Positions 30,601-40,094 are shown, counted from the stretch's first letter. The stretch: 64,000 nucleotides of DNA from Symsagittifera roscoffensis (GCF_963678635.1 NC_087065.1:48672381-48736380), one strand, 5' to 3'. The notes: a model not told the origin generated them from the letters alone. Translations and numbers: made by a program.

Positions 30601-33600
30601 GATGACGACCATCGAGTGATTACGGCAATGTCCAGCGACTTGTGGTTCCGAGCAATGGAAGTGGCGAGTGAAGACACGAGAAGAAAGAATTCACTGGAGA
30701 CGAGAGCTCATCTGGAAGCGATGGTGCTGAGAACCAAGCCGGAAGCAAACCAGTGGCTACACCTGAATCCGAGAGTAGCGGCATTGGGTGCAGATGCTTT
30801 TCAGCAAGGCCCAGTAATGATCACTAAGATGCACGCCTACTTGTTGAAGGAGGTGAACCTGGCGGAAAATGCCGGAGAAAAGACAGCTGAGTTCGTGAAC
30901 AGAATGTGTCAGATTACTCTGGAAACCTTCTGGACCCAGGAAGTGAAAGGACAGGAGGGATTTGAAAGGACAGACAGCATGCTAGAAGGGTTGGGAGCCG
31001 GATGGACCGCGTCCTTCTTGGCAAAAGTCTACCCGAAAGTCTCGCACTACTTGATAAAGGAATTCCTCCAAGCGGTAGTGAAAGTATCGATAGTGGAATT
31101 AATAGCCCTGTTCGTGACATTTGGAGCGCAGAATTTCGTGAAAGGACCGGTGATACTGCTTACGGATGGAATACAGAACCTGCGACTAGATGGACTTTTG
31201 ACGTTGATCGCAATAACCCACGGAAACTTGGGAGGGCTGATGAAACTGGCACGTTGTCCAGAGCAGATGAAAGAGAGAGTGAGGAATCTGGATATGAAGA
31301 AATCCACAGACTCGTGGAACAAAATAAGAGACCTGAGACACACTCTTATCCAGTATCTCTTGCAGCAAAATCGCTTTGGAACCGGAGAAGACGAGACAAT
31401 TGAGAGAGAGGAAGATGTTAGACGACATGTTGGGGGCATGCCGCTGTTAACAGATTTGAGCTTAGCTATGAGAATCGATCCCTTGGCGCTGATCAGAGGA
31501 GTCACGGAGTTCGTGACAGTGATCTATGGACCAGCAGTCACCTTTGCGTTCCCTGACGTTAAAGTGGAAGCATATAGGAGGTCGGTGTTGCACCTGAACC
31601 TCATATCGGCAGTGGACGGTAGTACACTGAACTGGTGTGAGCAGCACGCATTGCGAGAGCTCATGAGTGAAGATCTGTTATTTGCGAAAATATCGGAGCC
31701 AGAGATGACAGTCATCAATTTTGACGATCACTTCTGTGACCGCATGGGAGAAGTAGAAAGAGGGCACATCGAGGTGTTTCCAAAGCTTTGGAATCTGAGG
31801 CCCTATGACAAAACGAATGGCGAAATGACCAGAGTGCCTCGTCTCACAGCAGCGTATCACAAGGTGAGAGAAGAGACGAAGGACTGGGGCGATTACAAGA
31901 AGCTACCCGAAGCAATCCCTGAATTCCCTCTGATAAGAAGGATGTTGCTCGGAGCAGTCTCCGTAGTACAAACTCCTAGGTTGAGAGCATTCGAAACCAA
32001 TGAAAGGAGAGTAGGGAATTTCTCGGCGACGATGGATCCATACTTCGTGGGAAGAAATGCCGCCGTGTTACAGTACACACGATTTGCGTACACGGATCAA
32101 GCGACGAGAAGGCGAATAAGCAACGCCGCTACTCCCAAGCCTGAAGGATTTGATGAGGAATGGAGACGACTAGGCTCAGCTCCAATGAGGATGAGAGGCA
32201 GGACTGAAATGCCTGAAGCCTCAGTAATCCTGACTAGTGTGAGAAAAGAGATGAAAGTTGCGGGAATATTGCAGACGAGAATTTTCCTAGCACCCTTCGG
32301 CTGCGAAGAAACTAAAGTGGTCCATGGAGAGGAGGAAGATAAATCAGCCGGTACATTGCTCATACCGAGATTCCAGGAAGAAGCTGATGATGACAAACAA
32401 GGACCATCGAACTCGAATGGGGACAAGTCAGAAGGAGATGACGGACAGGGTGGAAACCGTCAGACGGAAGAACCCATGCAACAAGATCAAGCTGGTGGGG
32501 AAGACGACAGGGCATCGACAGGAGGAACATCCAGCCTGGATTTCAATATCTTCAGTGATCTTGAGAATAATGCAGACACGTTGGAAACGACTGAGCCAGC
32601 GGATGAAGGCATCTCGACACTGGAACCTCCGTCAGCCTTTGAGGAAATGAAACGGAATTTGCCGGAGAGCAGCTCTCCTGGCAATACAAGAAATAACGAT
32701 CAGAGAATCCTCATGGAATCACCTCGGAGGAGAAGAATAGAGGCCTCAGCCAGAGTACCTTTCTTGGGAACGCTACCCGAAGAAGAATGGGAAGTACATC
32801 ACCGAGACCACGAGAGTAGGACGGGATGTAAGCTGGACAGAGTGGCGTTCATGGAAGAAGTCTGGACTGTGATTCAGAGCTATGGGACCCAGTCCATTCT
32901 CAAAACAGGTCTCAATCAACCCTTGATGAGAGAAGTACTTGACAAGCTTGATGAGTGTGAAGGGAGACTGAGTGAGTTATTGATCGACTCAGCCACTGAT
33001 GAGAGTGAAGCGAATTCTCCCATCAAGATAACACCGCAGAACAATGAAGGAGAGGTGGTGTACCTGTCAAGGACCAGGAGAGGAACGATGCGATCGAAAA
33101 TGGTGATTGATAAAATCAATGCGATGAAAATGAAGTTAGGCAGCAGAGTGATGCCGAAGAGGATTGGGAAGACGAAAGTGGATTCGGAAATATCGATGAA
33201 AGCTGGTAACTCAGCGAAAAGAAAACGAGTTGAGGAAGTCATGGATTTGGGGCAAGGTGATTACCAATTGTCTGGCACAGATAGAATATTAACTGATATA
33301 GCGATGGTGCCACCCATTCTCATGGCGGGGTTAAAGTCAACTGGTTATAAATCCAAAAGGAGTGACCGCACTCTGACTGGAGCGACTTTAGAAATGGAAA
33401 TACTCAGTCAATGTGGAGAGAGTAAAATGAGGGACTTCAAGCCATCTCCAATGAATCATGGAAAGGGAAGTGTTGCAGGACAACTAACACCAGTGGAATA
33501 CAACAGACTGACAGTGTCTGAGACAGTGTCGATAGATGAACCCACCGGTGGATACATGGAGATGTTGGAATACCGAAACTCGGCTAGAGGGCATGTAATG

Positions 33601-35067
33601 GCCCTGGAAGAAGAAAAAGCCATGGAGGGTTATCTGGAAACAATGTTGCAAGGCACCACCCTCAAGCAGAAGGCGTACGGAACTTTGGCGTCGTCTGACG
33701 TACAGGCGGAGACGATCGAGCAGTTGGTGAGCCTTCCATGGAAAGCAGTAGTATTGATGTATTTCGAAGAGGAAATGAGGACTACGCCAAGAATACATGC
33801 TCTCGTGGCAGTACCTTACGTAAGGACAGAATTACAACTCAGGCTCGCCTGGTGCATGATGGGACTGACTCGCGAAGAATATGATTCAGAAGAAAGGAAG
33901 AGATCAAAAGAGGAAAAGGTTTTCCTTATGACGAATCTGAGGGATCTGATAGTCCAGGAGGGAGCAGCAGTAGCGTGTGCAAAGCGGAGAGACGCTCTCT
34001 GTTTCATTCGATTCCTGATAGAGCAGATCTCAGTACCTGCATTAAGCACTTGTGTTAGAATGTTGAAGGAAGGCGATGAGCGAACGAAAGCCATGTTCTT
34101 ACTAGCAATGCTGGATATACAGCAAAGTAAACCGATGAGGGTGAACATGAAAGAACCTGAAGAATTGGAACCCATGAAAAAGATAGACGAGATCAAGAGA
34201 TTCTCAAACAAGGAGTTGAGGCTCACTAAAGAGTCTATGGGAGCATTGCCAAAATCCAGTGAATACTGTGGACCGATCAAGAAGAAGTCATATAGCTATG
34301 TGTCCGGGATTATAGGGATAGCATACAATCCTTTCCTGAGTGAAGACATACGTGATTGCTTCTTTGATTATGAGCAGGCGGTGTTACTAAGATTCTGGAC
34401 GTCCAGAATTGTGACGACTAAGAGCGTTAACAATCCACAGGCCAAATTGGGATTGGTCTTGGAAGAAGAGGTGACTGCACCTTCAGTACCAAAATCTGAC
34501 AAGAGAGTGGAATTTGGGTTGGGATTCTCAGATGAATTACTGAGAACGAGCTTGATGGCAGTGTGGGAATTGATGAAGCCATCGTGGTGTCCTAGTCCCA
34601 ACGCTGACTCAATATTACGGGCGACACAGGACATACAGAGGGAACTGAATGTGGACTGTAACCTGCGTGACCTCAACATCATATATAATGTGATGATAAC
34701 AGCCTCTAAGAGCAACGGAGAAGATAGAGTGGAGTTGCCTGGCTGGGGACCAGAAGACTGGGTCAAACCTGGTAGCTGTCTGGCGGAAGTCTGTGGACTA
34801 GAGGGTCACGTTTGTGGAAGTCTAGACTGTGTGAAAACCCTGGAGAAACAACACAAGCAGTTGACGGTATTGTTTGGAAATGTAGTGATGAAAGCAAGAA
34901 CGGAAACGGAACTGATAGCAGATTGCCATGGAGGAACCGATGTGAATCTAGTGACAGCACTAGGATTCTACAGCATGTTTGGTTCTTTAGAGTCACTATT
35001 GAATCTAGAACAGAAACATGAGATGGTCACAGCCATCAGCGTAGAAGTATTCCCAGGAGTTCTGTAG
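27622..35067 (+). CDS. Element B second module: multidomain SGNH-esterase protein, 2,481 aa
   Basis: Occupies the position of an envelope gene, but I see no signal peptide or C-terminal membrane anchor. Residues about 75-150 are a coiled coil. An SGNH/GDSL hydrolase domain follows, with GDSL at 330-333, GTND at 379-382 and DGIH at 475-478. This is a complete Ser-Gly-Asn-His set, so an active esterase or lipase is plausible (inference). A second domain with the same spacing has ANSEF at about 790-794 and GIND at 841-844, so it looks like a duplicated fold that lost its nucleophile. Residues about 1570-1690 are acidic and disordered. The rest (about 930-1550 and 1700-2481) is unrecognised, with a Cys-rich patch near 2390. 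It ends at TAG 35065, after which the frame stays open. Element A conserves the domains. Confidence 0.85.
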   Translation: MRVMRWRNGALSGSDLANEPGLGSSRTYQPGEMPMPSKPKPGLTRMHQEMNSEATSSGSPLRVAVPPKGAKVTQKVQTNQTIQDLDEMNDQLRSTKKELNDMTKTMLAMEEDRDMWRKLFEDCNKKQGQEIERLRQEYKERSEQVALTTSIEKVIPARDIPRGQSPMELLTPREMSQTTETRLPAETNRVTIPDPSDTLGDPVVEQTVRKLIETAGRLVANKNAPGSGVTAPYGTIDDTGRVQLSQTIIRQGISDVTPLRGSSKITERKVRKMPAKKVSRVMDVQKNNQLKYNFTGVPETDPRACFNRATWSPAVNLQQPPLGTSHLILGDSLVRVLTNLRTSWVTTVMAFGGATIAQLYRMVELMNPGRIPSVMILVGTNDISRGSDEQEAQWESMMVCLFTTLWQKFSCAVLTVCTVPMNARNLTASGRRHNEGVMRWNNIIRNLANRNAGRMILMDIEHELRAMEQARLTSDGIHFDTIEGQAWLNRVFQERLDELEAELSDTGVLKEEGTVNDTVITTFVPPNLETRLGTVPAAINYRQQSSSESGRRTDVQDRLGEAPTRRTIHPRRRIGPVNQANEGVAGTSRSDTRSETTSSSREERPNRGSLLWSRPMPSPWHIYKEELMKLDLQKVSFIEDARRMLNGATLSVSRLYSITGVDWLIAASINFSSTTALRFADLEGLPSNNTMGPVNARPLQDVRLNHEERNREERPGRFLTARAPIGQHVKIFRQLTTPPSHVKERVYPKQVNQDGDAQRYGGLTAIKKDESIFAAYDKAEMRKAKIMVVANSEFVYTSKSLFWPDVIMLAAVDLDLLQSVSLAIGVQRQTEMNPITIVFAGINDHLHSRGFLSRLRDPATAENAVWPAIKDILESMGEVVDATKEGTFNKVTLRVVFALSPGYAYLPDGLKFVYAMVALLSEGKYDVIISAPNRMIEMENLRPLKAELPAVWSDISNAMRGFKDHALHMLVLDEVLGLELSNFSRQLKLKPGIDDDHRVITAMSSDLWFRAMEVASEDTRRKNSLETRAHLEAMVLRTKPEANQWLHLNPRVAALGADAFQQGPVMITKMHAYLLKEVNLAENAGEKTAEFVNRMCQITLETFWTQEVKGQEGFERTDSMLEGLGAGWTASFLAKVYPKVSHYLIKEFLQAVVKVSIVELIALFVTFGAQNFVKGPVILLTDGIQNLRLDGLLTLIAITHGNLGGLMKLARCPEQMKERVRNLDMKKSTDSWNKIRDLRHTLIQYLLQQNRFGTGEDETIEREEDVRRHVGGMPLLTDLSLAMRIDPLALIRGVTEFVTVIYGPAVTFAFPDVKVEAYRRSVLHLNLISAVDGSTLNWCEQHALRELMSEDLLFAKISEPEMTVINFDDHFCDRMGEVERGHIEVFPKLWNLRPYDKTNGEMTRVPRLTAAYHKVREETKDWGDYKKLPEAIPEFPLIRRMLLGAVSVVQTPRLRAFETNERRVGNFSATMDPYFVGRNAAVLQYTRFAYTDQATRRRISNAATPKPEGFDEEWRRLGSAPMRMRGRTEMPEASVILTSVRKEMKVAGILQTRIFLAPFGCEETKVVHGEEEDKSAGTLLIPRFQEEADDDKQGPSNSNGDKSEGDDGQGGNRQTEEPMQQDQAGGEDDRASTGGTSSLDFNIFSDLENNADTLETTEPADEGISTLEPPSAFEEMKRNLPESSSPGNTRNNDQRILMESPRRRRIEASARVPFLGTLPEEEWEVHHRDHESRTGCKLDRVAFMEEVWTVIQSYGTQSILKTGLNQPLMREVLDKLDECEGRLSELLIDSATDESEANSPIKITPQNNEGEVVYLSRTRRGTMRSKMVIDKINAMKMKLGSRVMPKRIGKTKVDSEISMKAGNSAKRKRVEEVMDLGQGDYQLSGTDRILTDIAMVPPILMAGLKSTGYKSKRSDRTLTGATLEMEILSQCGESKMRDFKPSPMNHGKGSVAGQLTPVEYNRLTVSETVSIDEPTGGYMEMLEYRNSARGHVMALEEEKAMEGYLETMLQGTTLKQKAYGTLASSDVQAETIEQLVSLPWKAVVLMYFEEEMRTTPRIHALVAVPYVRTELQLRLAWCMMGLTREEYDSEERKRSKEEKVFLMTNLRDLIVQEGAAVACAKRRDALCFIRFLIEQISVPALSTCVRMLKEGDERTKAMFLLAMLDIQQSKPMRVNMKEPEELEPMKKIDEIKRFSNKELRLTKESMGALPKSSEYCGPIKKKSYSYVSGIIGIAYNPFLSEDIRDCFFDYEQAVLLRFWTSRIVTTKSVNNPQAKLGLVLEEEVTAPSVPKSDKRVEFGLGFSDELLRTSLMAVWELMKPSWCPSPNADSILRATQDIQRELNVDCNLRDLNIIYNVMITASKSNGEDRVELPGWGPEDWVKPGSCLAEVCGLEGHVCGSLDCVKTLEKQHKQLTVLFGNVVMKARTETELIADCHGGTDVNLVTALGFYSMFGSLESLLNLEQKHEMVTAISVEVFPGVL

Positions 35068-35115
35068 ACTGAGCAGAAGTATATAGGAAAATGGAGGGAA
35101 GCAATCGAAACGGAG

Positions 35116-36330
35116 ATGAACATCAGACACAGCGAAACTTATTGTAGACCATCAGGAGCACGATATTTGGTGGGTTCAACGTTGGCTCCAATGTGCAAGA
35201 GCAGATACCCTGTACATTTCGTGGCTGTGGACGTGAAGAGCACAAGAACGATCGTGGATCAAGCTTTCTCAGTGCCAAAGTGCGTGAGATTGGCGAGAAT
35301 GTCTGAAAAGTCTTACGAGTTACTATGTAAGATGTTCTCAGCAGTCCCAGAAAGAACCAAAGAGGAGTTGGAGTCAATACTAGGAAAGAAGTTCATGGGA
35401 TATGTGAGCGGGAACTTCAGTGACTTCGAAAAACAGAAACAGAGAGGATCAACTGTCTCAGATTACAATGCAGTAGATGAGAATGATGAAATCCACCGAG
35501 TGATGATGGAAGTGGAACCATTGCTGGAAGCTTCGGGAAAACGTAATTGGAGGAGCATCATGTTGACACATGACGAGTTTCCTTGCCACTGCTTGCTGCA
35601 GACCTGGTGGTATCCCAAGCGTAGTAATCTGGTGTTGATCTGGGACTCTGGAGAGCTGCTCTCCATGGGTTTACCAGATTCATCACAGCCCATAACAATA
35701 GTGATAGTGGGAGTTATGATGGCGATACGATGGCTGGAAGCTCATGTGAGAGAAAATAATAGACAGGAGGCACCGACGAGAGAACAATTGCAGAAATTAG
35801 ATTGTCTAAAAGATTTAGATCTTTTTGAGACAATGTGCAAAGTTCTAAACATTCCGATGGAAGTGAAGAAGATATGGGCAAGAAAACGATTGATGCCATG
35901 GTTCAGAGCTAACATGACTGCATGGTTGTACGAGTATGCGAAAAAGCATATGTCGAAACATGGCAGAGTGTACAGTGAATATCAGCTGGACATTGGGGCA
36001 GGAGCTTTCAAGCGAGCTTTCGTGACCCATCGGAATGCAGTGACCACCGCTGTGAAAAGAATTTCCAGGACGGGCGAGCGTAGTGGAAGTGAGAGGGCAG
36101 AGATGCTGAAAGAAGATTTGGAAAGAAACGTGGCGTTGTGTCTCCACAACAGCTTCTGTAGAAACAGAGAATCAAACGTGGATCCCCTACCTTGCTGTAA
36201 ACAGAGGGTGGAAGAGCAGAAGTGTTGGAGGACGGCTTCCAACAGCGTCAGGATAGTCAATGACGTGCTACAAGACACGGAGACCGAGAGTGCAGAGTCA
36301 GCGTCACAGGAGGAGGAAATGGAGCATTGA
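35116..36330 (+). CDS. Element B second module, C-terminal segment, 404 aa
   Basis: In the same frame as the 2,481-residue protein and separated from it by one TAG; all codons from 35068 to ATG 35116 are open. It may be a separate protein, a read-through extension or the broken C-terminus of the large protein. It is mixed alpha/beta with several Trp and Cys residues, a hydrophobic stretch (ITIVIVGVMMAIRW), a Cys-rich patch (CLHNSFC...CCKQR...C) and a Glu/Ser-rich acidic tail. No recognised domain. The corresponding part of element A lies outside the window. Confidence 0.65.
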   Translation: MNIRHSETYCRPSGARYLVGSTLAPMCKSRYPVHFVAVDVKSTRTIVDQAFSVPKCVRLARMSEKSYELLCKMFSAVPERTKEELESILGKKFMGYVSGNFSDFEKQKQRGSTVSDYNAVDENDEIHRVMMEVEPLLEASGKRNWRSIMLTHDEFPCHCLLQTWWYPKRSNLVLIWDSGELLSMGLPDSSQPITIVIVGVMMAIRWLEAHVRENNRQEAPTREQLQKLDCLKDLDLFETMCKVLNIPMEVKKIWARKRLMPWFRANMTAWLYEYAKKHMSKHGRVYSEYQLDIGAGAFKRAFVTHRNAVTTAVKRISRTGERSGSERAEMLKEDLERNVALCLHNSFCRNRESNVDPLPCCKQRVEEQKCWRTASNSVRIVNDVLQDTETESAESASQEEEMEH

Positions 36331-37150
36331 TGAATGGTCGAGAAAACAAGAGGCAACAAGAAAGAAAATTAGAAGAATTTAGAAGTTTTAGAACTTCTAA
36401 ACGACGAAAAAAGAAGAGAACAAAGGGATAATGAAGAAAAGTTAAAACTCAAAATTGTTTTATGTGTGTGAAAAACTCAAGTGAGAAACCAAGCAACCAA
36501 GTTGTAATTGAAAACTGAAACATTTAAGTTGAGTTTGGAAATTGTTGCATTTATAAATTTGCATTTTGGTTTTAGTTGAAGTGGCTTTAGAGACACTCAC
36601 TTATTATTTATTTAGAAAGGCTTGAGGGAAGAGTATATTTAAATATTCCAGCCTGCATGATTGTTTTTAATCACTTAGGAAGACTGATCACTTTGTGGTG
36701 ACATGAAAAACTTGAGTAACTTCTTGAGGAGGGAGGTTGTTGCATTGTTCTTTCTAACCACAAAGTTTCTTAGTTTTAATATTCAGGACAATAAACAAGC
36801 AAGATTTCCGAGGGGAAGGAGCATAGTAGGATAATTTTAGCTTGTTGGTTGGCAGGACTGTCCTGCAAGCCAAGACCTTTTAAATCTAGGAGAAAAAGTT
36901 TCAATCGGGATATTGACACTGGAAGTCAGAAAATATGTTTTATCTTAAGTCATATCCTCAATGTGCAGATTAATGAAAGAATTTGAAGGCTATAGTGATG
37001 TAGTATGATGCCATTTATATTCTGCAGTGAGTCGATGTGACGTAGGTAAAAGTAATTTCGTGCATTTTGTAAATTCTGTTCGATGACACTGTAACCACTT
37101 AGAACATTGCGCGATTCAATGAGGACATTGACCGGACTGTCCGGGGAGTA
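36331..37150 (+). other. Element B 3' untranslated region and polypurine tract
   Basis: 820 bp of AT-rich non-coding sequence between the last ORF and the 3' LTR. The last bases before the LTR are TGTCCGGGGAGTA. The GGGGAG core is a short but plausible polypurine tract for plus-strand priming. The same 12-base string also occurs inside pol (see findings). Confidence 0.65.
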
Positions 37151-38071
37151 TGTGACATTCGACCAGAATGGCCAAAATGCAGTCTCTGCAGAATTCGGTA
37201 TTTTAGCAGCAAGCCTTCCGAATTGGCGATTTAGAACGGATAAGGACGTTATTTGAACGATTAGCCAAACGGTGAAGGCTAGAAGATTCTGGAATTCTAA
37301 TTTTTAAAAATTCGAATTATGACGTCATATTTCTGAGAAACGTCAGAGACGGCCATTTTAGCTAAAATAGCAGAAAGAAACAGAACAACTTTTATCTGCG
37401 ATTACGAACAGTACGAAATCGAGACTAAAAAAACAACAACGAACTACCGAACAGCAGAGGACGTTCCGAGTTGCAACTATTGTGCTGTTACAATAGTTGC
37501 AAGGCCGTTGCGAGCAACGGTGAAGGGTAAAACCCAGCCTTCCGAGTTATTGTGAACTGGATATTAAGAAGCTTGATTCACCGGATTCAAGAATCCGGAA
37601 GGGTCTCGGGACGTGGACTTTTATGAACTTATATTGAATTTTAGCATCCGTCATGTCCTGACTTGAATTTAATTAAGATCTTAATTCGTTTTGACAAGAA
37701 TGAGGAGCTAGAAGTAGAGGGGGAAGGGTTGATCCATCTTCGATGGAGATGATGATTTTTATCTACTGAACAAAAACAATAGTAATATGATAAGTAGTAG
37801 CCCTGTTTTTAGGAGTGACCTCGTGGTCTGGGGATACAGAGACCCAGCCATGAGCTCACTAATTTTGCATGTAATTCAGTTAATTTGAGCGTTCTGGTCG
37901 AAGCCGGAGAACAGTAGCGTTTTTGTCAGCCTGATGTAAGAAAGACCACCGAAAAGTACTGGCTTGGTAGAGACGGTGAAAAACATGCAAAGCTCTGTTT
38001 AGACGCTAGCCAGTCGTCTTAAGACTTAGTTTTGTTATCCGTCGATATGTATCTTCCGGGCGAATGTTACA
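37151..38071 (+). repeat. 3' LTR of element B
   Basis: 921 bp, identical by eye to the 5' LTR at 13471-14391. The right flank begins CTTTTTTCAAGC, which resumes the element A gag start interrupted at 13470. The flanking duplication is CTT, only 3 bp. Confidence 0.97.
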
Positions 38072-38395
38072 CTTTTTTCAAGCACCGGTACCCTACTCCG
38101 TCTCATTATTTCTATTTACAATTGCTCTTATTTACAATATTAGTTTATATACAATTCTATTCTAAGAATAAAAAATTTTGTGGAAACAAATTCTTAAAAG
38201 AAAATATACAACGTGATAAAAACCTTGTTCCAGTTCTCTAAAATTCCAGTTGTAATTTTACTTCAATTTTTATACTGTCCTTAGACTTCCAGTTACCGTC
38301 CCTACTCTTCTTCGAACCGTCCCAGGCTTCCTTTTACTGTCCCAAGACTGTTCGGTAATGTCCCAGTACTCCGTCAGTGTCCCAAGACCCCTGAC
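38072..38395. repeat. End of second copy of the 910-bp duplication
   Basis: Matches 12558-12881 with about two substitutions. It contains the first eleven gag codons (minus, ATG at 38106) and the leader segment that follows. It ends at CCCCTGACCTGAGAG, where the original leader continues into the minisatellite. Confidence 0.9.
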
Positions 38396-39190
38396 CTGAG
38401 AGAAGTGTCCCAAGGCTAGTGTCCCAAGGCTAGTGTCCCAAGACTACTGCCCCAAGGCTAGTGTCCCAGGACTACTGTCCCAAGGCTAGTGTCCCAAGGC
38501 TAGTGTCCCAAGACTACTGTCCCAAGGCTAGTGTCCCAAGACTACTGTCCCAAGGCTAGTGTCCCAAGACTACTGTCCCAAGGCTAGTGTCCCAAGGCTA
38601 GTGTCCCAAGACTACTGTCCCAAGGCTAGTGTCCCAAGGCTAGTGTCCCAAGGCTAGTGTCCCAAGGCTAGTGTCCCAAGACTACTGTCCCAAGGCTAGT
38701 GTCCCAAGGCTAGTGTCCCAAGACTACTGTCCCAAGGCTAGTGTCCCAAGGCTAGTGTCCCAAGACTACTGTCCCAAGGCTAGTGTCCCAAGACTACTGT
38801 CCCAAGACTACTATCCCAAGGCTAGTGTCCCAAGACTACTGTCCCAAGACCACTGTCCCAAGACCCTTGTCCCAAGACCCTATCCCAAGACCCTGTCCCA
38901 AGACCCTTGTCCCAAGACCACTGTCCCAAGACCCTTGTCCCAAGACCACTGTCCCAAGACCACTCTCCCAAGACCACTGTCCCAAGACCACTGTCCCAAG
39001 ACCACTGTCCCAAGACCACTGTCCCAAGACCACTGTCCCAAGACCACTGTCCCAAGACCACTGTCCCAAGACCCTGTCCCAAGACCACTGTCCCAAGACC
39101 ACTGTCCCAAGACCCTGTCCCAAGCCCACTGTCCCAAGACCACTGTCCCAAGACTGTATCAAGACTGTTCTGGTCCAACACTGTCCCAGG
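38396..39190. repeat. 14-bp minisatellite TGTCCCAAGGCTAG in element A leader
   Basis: Roughly 55 head-to-tail units of about 14 bp. The left block alternates TGTCCCAAGGCTAG with TGTCCCAAGACTAC. The right block is mostly TGTCCCAAGACCAC with 12- to 13-bp shortened units. The long open frames on both strands here are by-products of the repeat and not genes. Degenerate GTCCC units continue into 38278-38395. The array lies between A's 5' LTR and gag. Confidence 0.93.
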
Positions 39191-40094
39191 ACTTCTTTGG
39201 CACTGTCCCAAGGCTGTTGACAAGTGTCTGAGCGGTGGGGCTTCTCTCTTCTTTGTTATGGGGACTTCTTGATTCACTGTACCTTGTACCACCACTCAAG
39301 CTCTAGTAAAATTTCCCCAAAAACCCTCTCTTAAAAGCCAAATGCTGACCTCCCTTTTTTCTTATTTCTTTTTAGTTACCTCTATTTCAATGTTCCAAGC
39401 AACTTGAGACCAAAAACTGTGCGCAGGTATTTTGTGATCACCTGTTCGTATACAAACTAAACACAAATCCACCCCAAAATGCAACAAAAAATCCAATCCA
39501 GAAAAAGTAATAAAAACGGAAAGATGAGCCCACCTAAAATTCAAAGGTGACAAATGTCTACCTTCTATCGAAAAAATGTCTGGTACCTAATTGCCACGCG
39601 TTTCCTTCCCCCCTGCTAGCGATCTTATGGGGTATCACAAAAACTGTCTATGTCCGTTTCCCCCTACTGATCCGACCAGGGTACCTACCTTAACCTAATT
39701 CCAATTTTGGATATCCATTTCCTATGACCAACGCGTGTAAATGACTAATGTAACTAAATCAACGATGTCGACCAATTAGTTACTCTAATTTCTCCCCTTT
39801 TTACAATTTACAACCGCCAACCTCTAACTTAACCAGCCCCCTTTCTAACCTCCCCCCTTTTTAGCCCCCCTTCTTAAACCTAAAATTACCTTAAGCGCCG
39901 GGTGCCAAACCTCTCAAGAGAAAACCGTAGACCTGTCTCCAGGCCTGCTCAAGTAAAAACGTTTCTCAAAACCGGGGGATATCGCTTATCCAATTTTACA
40001 CTTATTTCCTATAATGTAATGTGAATTGTAACGATACCCGTTCTGCCCAACTTGAGAACTCGAGAACTGTCAAATCCTTCTTGGCTGCTTTCCC

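Larger units (their letters stand above)
13471..38071 (+). mobile_element. Element B: complete giant (24.6 kb) Ty3/gypsy-type LTR retrotransposon
   Basis: It is flanked by two 921-bp direct repeats that are identical by eye. Each begins TGTGACATTCG and ends CGAATGTTACA, an imperfect 11-bp terminal inverted repeat. Internal order: primer-binding site, 3-kb leader, gag-PR-RT-RH-IN-macro domain, spacer, second module with esterase domains, 3' untranslated region, 3' LTR. It is inserted in the second gag copy of element A: joining 13470 to 38072 minus one CTT restores the uninterrupted A sequence. Two single-base deletions in pol and two in-frame TAG codons interrupt otherwise open frames. Confidence 0.95.

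Noticed and set aside
27622-35067. Second module as a retroviral-type envelope protein
   Set aside because: No signal peptide, fusion peptide or C-terminal membrane anchor could be seen. The recognisable domains are cytosolic enzyme folds and coiled coil.
38671-39295. Long open frames on both strands with repeated SQDHCPKT or GLGTVVLGQWSWD units
   Set aside because: They arise from a 14-bp repeat that lacks stops in several frames. There is no independent sign of coding, and the same repeat reads open on both strands.
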